Part shown: piece after piece, positions 58,512-64,000 of the stretch
Numbering within the stretch: position 1 is the stretch's first letter
How the letters are laid out: each line of letters begins with the position of its first letter
Source of the DNA: CAVWNR01 sp963756525
Lineage (GTDB): Bacteria > Actinomycetota > Actinomycetes > Mycobacteriales > Jatrophihabitantaceae
NCBI GenBank assembly: GCA_963756525.1
Contig: CAVWNR010000004.1
Location: forward strand, 248,001-312,000
Direction of reading: 5' to 3'
Length of the DNA: 64,000 bases
Translations under genes and position numbers: made by a program
Notes under the pieces: generated by a model
What the model was told of the DNA's origin: nothing
The model's database searches: none
What the model saw: only the letters and a program-made list of their open reading frames with translations

Positions 58512-59536
58512 TCAGAGGTCGGGATCTCCTCCGAGCAACTCGATCGCGTGGGCCATCGCCTCATTAATGATGTCTGGCCACGCCGACACCGTCGGACTGC
58601 CCCCGTCCCGCGAGGTGACGGTGACCTTCGGCGGTCTAAGCGCGGTTCTGGTGCGCGGCAACGCCAGGTCGGCCGGCCACTCCATATCCGGGTGTCGGAT
58701 CACGATCTCAGCGCAGGCTCGCACGATCGCTTCGTTGACGATGCGAGCTTGGTTTTCGGTGAGAGACGCGGGAGGCCCGAGCGCCGGGAACGGGTGATAG
58801 TCAGTAGGTGGCGCGGCGTGACAGGCAGTTGCACCTCGTGCAGGTCGGGCAGCAACGTCGGCACCGATGCGATCTCGCCAGACCCACTGACCGTGACGAC
58901 TGGTGCATCACCGGTCAACAGCAGCGGGTCAGTTGAGGAAATGATCATCCAATGCATCGACGTCAACAGCGGCTTGATCCGGTCGGCTTCCCGCACCATG
59001 TTGCGCATCATGGGCCTGGGGCTCGCTTCTCGAACCGCCTGCGGGGCACGAGCCGCTATCTGCGCGTGCAGCCCAGGAAGATCGGAACGATCTTTGAGGT
59101 CCGGACCGCTGTCGATGGCGCGTTGTAGCACCAGGTTGGCGAACAGCAGGGGCCCGAGGTGTTCACTCATGTCGACCATCAGGTGGCGGAAACGAATCGT
59201 CCTTACCATCTGCAGCGCCACGAACGTCGCAAGCGCGTCCCGCTCCGCCGTGCTACTTGGGAGAACACCGTTGCGGAGTGTTGCCATGACCTCGCCGACC
59301 GGATTCTCGACGTTCCGGTCGAACCAATGCTCAAGCGAGTCGTTCGGTTGACCGGGCTCGCCGGCGTCGTAGAAGCCGGGGATGACGGTCGCTTCCTTCG
59401 TCGTCATCAGGACATCGGCGCCATCCGCGCGACGACGGGCCAGCACTTTCCCTTTGGCAGCACCCTTGGTCGCGCAGAATCCGCGCAGGTAGAGCCTTGG
59501 GACGGTGTGGTGGTCCCAACTGACCTGACTCGTCAT
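58512..59536 (-). pseudogene. DUF4238 protein with one frameshift
   Basis: From ATG 59536: SWDHHTVPRLYLRGFC, the DUF4238 start, then YDAGEPGQPNDSLEHWFDRN, LATFVALQMVRTIRFRHLM and WMIISSTDPLLLTGDAPVV. Near 58802 the frame changes; the continuation PASLTENQARIVNEAIVRA to ELLGGDPDL (TGA at 58512) is the expected end in the next frame. Adding one base restores about 340 residues. DUF4238 is uncharacterised and often lies in accessory islands. Confidence 0.75.
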
Positions 59537-59647
59537 GCCTCTATGGTCCCGAAGCATGGCAACCCACAATCGAGTCGCCCGGTGCGCAGCCAGACACTCG
59601 TGGCGCGCGAAGGGCCGATCTCATCGGCTGCTGTGCATGTTGTTCGG

Positions 59648-60004
59648 TTATAGGGCTGCATGCGCTGGATCGCTATATGGTGCGGATGAAGATGACGACG
59701 TCGTGTTGGCGGCTGCGGCGGCAAGTTCGCGGGCCCAATCCCAGGCGGGACTGGGGTTTCGCAGGTAGAACTTGCGTCGGCTGTCGCCCCGCGGCAGCGC
59801 GCTGATGAGCCCTAACGCGACGAGGTTCTGCAGCGGCGTCTGCAAGTTGCTGATCGACACATCGAGGGCCCTAGCGAGATCGGAGAGGCAGACAAGCCCG
59901 TCCTCGGAATCGGCGATCGCGATCATGAGCTCGAGCCGGTAGTCCTGCCGGAAGGCAGTTCGCGAAAGTGCACGGAGTGCCTCGACGTAGGACGTGGACG
60001 ACAT
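59648..60004 (-). CDS. Winged-helix (MarR/ArsR-like) regulator
   Basis: A 118-residue protein. LELMIAIADSEDGLVCLSDL then ARALDVSISNLQTPLQNLVA and RGDSRRKFYLRNP make a winged helix with its wing. The Ala/Ser-rich tail is weak. ATG 60004 is six bases from a TAGGAT box, so the mRNA may be leaderless. It is divergent from the Gp37-like gene and the spacer contains a palindrome, its likely site. Confidence 0.85.
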   Translation of the reverse strand: MSSTSYVEALRALSRTAFRQDYRLELMIAIADSEDGLVCLSDLARALDVSISNLQTPLQNLVALGLISALPRGDSRRKFYLRNPSPAWDWARELAAAAANTTSSSSSAPYSDPAHAAL

Positions 60005-60026
60005 GACCTCATCCTACGAGCTATCC

Positions 60027-60050
60027 ATTACGGACTTCCCGTAATATAGT
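60027..60050. promoter_or_regulatory. Operator and promoter between HTH and Gp37-like genes
   Basis: ATTACGG-ACTTC-CCGTAAT (60027-60045), perfect seven-base arms, overlaps the TATAGT -10 (60045-60050) of the rightward gene; a leftward TAGGAT lies at 60011-60016. A regulator bound here would control both genes. Confidence 0.65.
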
Positions 60051-60072
60051 CGCCAGAGCGACGGAGGTGAGC

Positions 60073-60813
60073 ATGGGTCAGCGATCCGGCATCGAGTGGA
60101 CTGAGGTCACGTGGAACCCCACGACCGGCTGTGACCGTATCTCGGCTGGCTGCGACCACTGTTATGCCCTTGCGCTCGCCAAACGGCTCAAGGCGATGGG
60201 TTCGGCCAAGTACCAGGCCGACGGCGACCCGCGCACCTCGGGGCCGGGCTTCGGTGTGACACTTCACGAGGCTGCCCTTCGGCAGCCTTATCGATGGGGT
60301 GGCCGCAGGGTTGTCTTCGTCAACTCGATGAGCGACCTCTTCCACGCACGGGTACCAGTGGACTACGTCCGGCGAGTATTCGACGTCGTCGCCGACACAC
60401 CGCAGCACACCTACCAGGTGCTCACGAAGCGGTCATCCCGCGTCCGCAAGCTTGCTGGCAGCCTGGATTGGCCCGCCAATCTGTGGCTCGGGGTCAGCGT
60501 CGAGGACGCCACCCAACTCTCGCGTGTCGACGACCTTCGAGTCGTTCCGGCGGCAATTCGGTTCCTGTCCTGCGAGCCGCTGCTGGGACCGTTGTCTGAT
60601 CTATCTGTTCGCGGCATCGACTGGGTGATCACGGGTGGCGAGTCAGGACCGAATGCCCGTGCCATCGATCCGGAGTGGGTTCGCGAGATCCGCGACAAGT
60701 GCACTGCCGATCACGTCGCGTTCTTCCACAAACAGTGGGGTGGCCGAACCCCGAAGGCGGGCGGACGAGAGGTCGACGGTCAGATCTGGAACGAGATGCC
60801 TGCTACGGCGTAG
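60073..60813 (+). CDS. Three-Cys-motif Gp37/Gp68-like (DUF5131) protein
   Basis: A 246-residue protein. TWNPTTGCDRISAGCDHCYA holds C20, C27 and C30, the three-Cys motif shared with radical-SAM-like proteins but in a distinct family known from phage Gp37/Gp68. VFVNSMSDLFH, LTKRSSRV, WLGVSVED, RFLSCEPLLGP and WVITGGESGPNARA are family blocks. It may bind an Fe-S cluster. GGAGGTGAGC precedes ATG 60073. It is convergent with its usual partner tcmP, overlapping by 11 bases. Confidence 0.92.
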   Translation: MGQRSGIEWTEVTWNPTTGCDRISAGCDHCYALALAKRLKAMGSAKYQADGDPRTSGPGFGVTLHEAALRQPYRWGGRRVVFVNSMSDLFHARVPVDYVRRVFDVVADTPQHTYQVLTKRSSRVRKLAGSLDWPANLWLGVSVEDATQLSRVDDLRVVPAAIRFLSCEPLLGPLSDLSVRGIDWVITGGESGPNARAIDPEWVREIRDKCTADHVAFFHKQWGGRTPKAGGREVDGQIWNEMPATA

Positions 60814-62047
60814 CCCGCCTGATCGACTGCGCCCACTTCCGCTTGTCGCTCTTGTCGCGAGGGGCTACCAATCCTTCCGCGGCGACCCGGTCCCAGGCTG
60901 CGCGTAGGTGCTTCTCGCCTGCGACACCGAAAGCGTCGCCGTAGATTGCGTCAACCTCGGCCAGCGGCACGGCGCTGCGCGTCCGCATGAGCTCCCGGAT
61001 GTTGGCGGCTACTCCGTCGACCCACGCTGCGTTGAGGTGTTTCTCTATCGTGTCGGCGGCCTTCTCGGCCTCGTCTTCGACCATCGAATCGACGTTGAAG
61101 AGGGTAGGCGCCGAGTGAAGCCGGTCGAGCTCCTCGGCGAGATCGAGCTGTCGGTTGTAGTGCCGCCAGTCGCGGTTGGCGAGCGATGCGACATCGGCAA
61201 ACTTGTACCCAGCGGCGTCGTGACCGTAGAACAAGGTCAGGAGAAATAGCGGCACGTGACCAGGCCGCCGACGTACCGGCACATCCATGGACTTGAGCCC
61301 GGTCGCGGCACCGAGGCGACTGCGGAACTGGTCGGCCACTACGGTCGCCGCGCGGCTGGCTGACCCGTCCTGACCAGGGGTGAAGTTGTCGCTGTAGACC
61401 TGGCGCCACCACTTGTCACCGAGAAAGCCGTCGACCCGTCGCAAGGTGAGCTCGCGCGCGTCGTATTTGGCTGTGCCCGGCGTGAGGGTTTCCGAGAGCC
61501 GTCCGCCAATGCGGCGAACCGAGTCGATGTTGAAGTTCAAGAGAATCTCGGTCTTCGCCGCACGGGGTCGGCCAGCGATCTGCGCGACGAGCAGCTCGTA
61601 CGCCAACGCAGTGCCGAACGGATCGAGAAAGATCAGCAATGGGTCTGCAGCGGCGGTGCCGACGGCGTCGGCCAGGTGATCCTCGACCTCGCCCTGCTTG
61701 ACCTCGTAGTTTCCAGCGCCCTGCCACTCCTGGTCGAGGACGCTCTGCAGGTTGGCGGCATGGGCAGGGTCCCGCTCGATGAAGGTACAGCGCAGATCGC
61801 GCCCGGCCTTCGATAGTCGCGCCGCAATGGCCGCTGCGAGCAAAGGAGACCCCGGGCTGCCAAGCGTCTGGCCTGCCTCGGGTTCATACCGGCCAGGTCC
61901 CGCGTACCCGTCGATGTAGTAGACACGTCCGCCGCGGCTCGCCGACCCGGTCATCGAGGCAAAGATCGTCATGTAGCGCTCGAGAACGCCGTGCTTGAGG
62001 ACGGCGGCAGCTTGCCGGCGCTGGAAGAAGTCGTCGTTCGCTACCAC
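60803..62047 (-). CDS. tcmP: Three-Cys-motif partner protein TcmP
   Basis: A 414-residue protein. YYIDGYAGPGRYEP (45-57), TFIERDPAHAAN and IFLDPFGTALAY are the motifs of a Rossmann-type methyltransferase-like domain as in TcmP. The C-terminal 180 residues are helical and end with a winged-helix-like part (WDRVAAEGLVAP). TcmP genes go together with three-Cys-motif Gp37-like genes; the joint reaction is unknown. GTG 62047 has GAGGCGGG upstream. No reason to think it is broken. Confidence 0.92.
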   Translation of the reverse strand: MVANDDFFQRRQAAAVLKHGVLERYMTIFASMTGSASRGGRVYYIDGYAGPGRYEPEAGQTLGSPGSPLLAAAIAARLSKAGRDLRCTFIERDPAHAANLQSVLDQEWQGAGNYEVKQGEVEDHLADAVGTAAADPLLIFLDPFGTALAYELLVAQIAGRPRAAKTEILLNFNIDSVRRIGGRLSETLTPGTAKYDARELTLRRVDGFLGDKWWRQVYSDNFTPGQDGSASRAATVVADQFRSRLGAATGLKSMDVPVRRRPGHVPLFLLTLFYGHDAAGYKFADVASLANRDWRHYNRQLDLAEELDRLHSAPTLFNVDSMVEDEAEKAADTIEKHLNAAWVDGVAANIRELMRTRSAVPLAEVDAIYGDAFGVAGEKHLRAAWDRVAAEGLVAPRDKSDKRKWAQSIRRATP

Positions 62048-62116
62048 CGGCCCGCCTCGAGACCTTGCAGCGCTGCGGCCGCGTGATTGTTGGCTTCCAT
62101 TCTGATCACTGGATCG

Positions 62117-62993
62117 TCATGGGCCGGTTGCGCCGCGCAGGGCGCACCGGGAACCTCGCCGTCCAGGTGCCGCAGATTCCCGCACGCTTGGGGGCGAGTG
62201 ATCTTGGTTTACTGCGCTTGTCGAGGTGATCGGTTGTGCGTTCAAGAGGTGGCCAAGGTGGTCCATCGCCAAACGGGTCGACCGAGTTGGCGCATGGCTG
62301 TAGATGTCCATGGTGGTGGCGATCTTGGTGTGGCGCAGGATCTGCATCGCCACGCGCGGATGGACGTCCAGTTCGACGAGCAGTGACGCGCCCGTATGGC
62401 GAGTGCCGTGCAGCGGGATTCGCGGGACGTGCGCGTAGGCGATGCGACGTTGGAACGACCGGTAGAGGTTGCGCGGATCGACCGGCCCACCGGCCCGAGT
62501 CGAGTCACGAACTGTGTGCCGACGACTGTTCGAACCAACAGTTGTTCCCGCAGGACAGCGAGACAGAGCGGCGGGAGCGGAAGTCCAGCGTCGGAGTCGA
62601 GAGTCTTGGTCTCGCTAAGCACGAGACGCCCACCGATGCGCTGTAGTTCGCGGTGCACGTGCACCGTCGCCGCGTCGAGGTCGACGTCGTCCCAGTGCAG
62701 GCCGAGCAGTTCGCCACGTCGCAGCCAAGGCACAGCACCACCACGTAGCCGGGATAGAGAGGGTCGTGATCGTCGCGGGCGCTGGCCAGGAACTGCCGCG
62801 CCTGCTGGCGGTACACGCACTCATCCGGCGCGGCCGCGCCGGGGAGAGGCGGACCGCGGCGGCCGGGTTACGGCTGATCAGCCGGTCGGCGACCGCCTCG
62901 GTGAGGCGGAGCGGAGCACGGCGCGGGCGTCGAGTACCGTCCGCCGCGCGAGCAGCTGCTCGCAGCACTGCCCCAAGGCGCAACGCCAGTGAG
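62117..62993 (-). pseudogene. Tyrosine-type integrase, multiply frameshifted
   Basis: Pieces in three frames: CCEQLLARRTVLDARAVLR near 62930, LTEAVADRLISRNPAAAVRL, CVYRQQARQFLASARDDHD, RRGELLGLHWDDVDLDAATV (box I Arg), and AMQILRHTKIATTMDIYSHA with the Tyr nucleophile in D-I-Y-S-H. Together they form the C-terminal two thirds of a phage-type integrase. At least three shifts. A previous element used the same attachment region as the tRNA fragment next to it. Confidence 0.8.
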
Positions 62994-63168
62994 ACATCGT
63001 CGCGGCGGCGGGGAAGGCCGGCAATTCGCGATGGACAGCCCCAGGGACCGCCGCTGGATCATCGCCGGACCGCCCGCTAACGACCGGGTTCGGGTGCACG
63101 AACTGGTGGACCTCGCCGAACGAGATCGCCGGCGATGCGCTGGAGGCCCCGGAAACGTTGGGGTTCAG

Positions 63169-63213
63169 TGGTGGAGCTGAGGGGATTTGAACCCCTGACC
63201 CCCTCGATGCGAA
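63169..63213 (-). tRNA. 3' half of tRNA-Ala(CGC), attachment-site copy
   Basis: On the minus strand TTCGCAT (anticodon loop, CGC) is followed by the anticodon-stem 3' side, the variable region, GGGGTTCAAATCCCC (T arm) and CAGCTCCACCA (acceptor 3' side with CCA). The 5' half is absent; upstream bases do not pair with the stem. So it is a displaced tRNA end as left by integration into a tRNA gene. It is 170 bases from the integrase start. Confidence 0.75.
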
Positions 63214-63382
63214 CTCCGTGTGGACTGTACCGACAGAGCCCAAAACGCCGTAGAATCCCTATGTAATAAGGGATTCCATGCCACCTCGTGTCACCCCATA
63301 CCGGCCCCTGAAGGCAGTTCGGGTGACAAATGAGTGACAAGACCGGACCCCCTTGGAGACTGGCAGGGATGGAGTCACACCG

Positions 63383-64000
63383 GTGGGATTCGTACGCGAA
63401 CGGCCCGGCACCAACCGCGGTGTGCGCTACCAAGCACTCTATGACGACGTGAAGGGCCACCGCCGCTCCGCCGGCACTTTCGTCACCGAAGCCGAAGCCA
63501 CCCGTGCGTGGCAACGGGCCGAAGACCGGCAAGCCGACGGGCGCGGGACCGACACCCGACGGACCCGGCAGCGGTTCCGTCGCTACGTCGAAGACGTATG
63601 GCTGCCGCACCACGAGATGGAAGCCCGAACCCGCGAGACCTACACCTACTACCTCAACAAGCACATCCTGCCCGTCTTCGGGGCGATGCGGATCAACGAG
63701 ATCCAACCCGCCGACGTCCGCGAATGGGTCTCCGATCTCAAGGCCGCTGGCGCCTCTCCCACCGTCATCCGGCAGTGCCACACCATCCTGTCCGCCGTCT
63801 TCACGACCGCGTTCAACGACCAGATCACCCGCCTGCACCCCTGCCGAGGCGTCAAGACGCCACCGGTAGCCAAGAAGCTCCGGACGATCATCACACCGGA
63901 CCAGTTCGACCAGCTCTACACCGCCCTCCCGACTGACACCGCACGGCTGATGGCCGAGGTCCTGATCGAGTCCGGGCTGCGCTGGGCCGAACTCATCGAG
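63383..64000 (+). CDS. Tyrosine recombinase (integrase), N-terminal part
   Basis: Open to the end of the window, 206 residues present. FVRERPGTNRGVRYQ starts an arm-type N-terminus; YVEDVWLPHHEMEARTRETY to HTILSAVFTTAF is the core-binding (SAM-like) domain, and ESGLRWAELIE at the end contains the first catalytic Arg (box I). The rest with His and Tyr lies outside. GTG 63383 is the likely start. With the tRNA-Ala fragment beside it, it is the integrase of an element that extends to the right. Confidence 0.88.
   Translation, partial: MGFVRERPGTNRGVRYQALYDDVKGHRRSAGTFVTEAEATRAWQRAEDRQADGRGTDTRRTRQRFRRYVEDVWLPHHEMEARTRETYTYYLNKHILPVFGAMRINEIQPADVREWVSDLKAAGASPTVIRQCHTILSAVFTTAFNDQITRLHPCRGVKTPPVAKKLRTIITPDQFDQLYTALPTDTARLMAEVLIESGLRWAELIE

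Noticed and set aside
63169..63245. Complete tRNA gene
   Set aside because: Only the 3' half from the anticodon loop on can be folded; the 5' half is not there.

Overview
High-GC actinobacterial chromosome segment. Evidence for this: a WhiB iron-sulfur regulator, F420-dependent luciferase-like monooxygenases, a maleylpyruvate-isomerase-fold (mycothiol-type DinB) protein, a class F sortase, several large LuxR/LAL ATPases, GTG starts, GTGA/ATGA gene overlaps and promoters that look leaderless. The species cannot be named from the sequence alone. Many genes are intact, but an unusual number are broken by single-base shifts, some in C or G runs. The locus is either decaying or the assembly carries homopolymer errors.

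Layout. 1-9.2 kb: metabolic and envelope genes (MBL-fold hydrolase end, alpha/beta hydrolase, SDR, broken M23 peptidase, CPA1-type antiporter with a cupin tail, OafA-like acyltransferase, VOC protein). 8.6-16 kb: accessory island with an integrase remnant, a complete IS21-family element (10408-13063), a two-gene operon joining a tandem winged-helix protein to a winged-helix/TIR-like effector (13370-15189), and a MazEF-type toxin-antitoxin pair. 16.3-28.6 kb: peptide/amino-acid use (permease plus frameshifted prolyl aminopeptidase), a TetR/DinB divergent pair with a clear operator, two broken phosphotransferases, an orphan sugar-binding lipoprotein, a DHFR-like reductase, a secreted beta-trefoil lectin, an LLM oxidoreductase and small ORFs. 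28.6-49.2 kb: four giant LuxR/LAL regulators interleaved with two berberine-bridge-type flavoproteins, two DUF4242 proteins, a coupled WhiB operon, a phosphoesterase and membrane proteins. 49.2-56 kb: MMPL transporter, arylsulfatase, sortase with an adjacent Thr/Pro-repeat surface protein. 56-64 kb: a defence-like, mobile region with pseudogenes, an Abi-C-like protein, a DUF4238 pseudogene, an HTH regulator divergent from a three-Cys-motif Gp37-like protein and its convergent TcmP partner, a decayed integrase, the 3' half of tRNA-Ala(CGC) as an attachment site, and an integrase running off the window end.

The best candidates for an undescribed system are the overlapping two-gene operon at 13370-15189 (inferred sensor plus nucleotide-acting effector, with atypical codon use, between an IS21 element and a toxin-antitoxin pair) and the regulator / three-Cys-protein / TcmP cassette at 59648-62047. 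The LAL-flavoprotein-DUF4242 neighbourhood is a third, less specific candidate.
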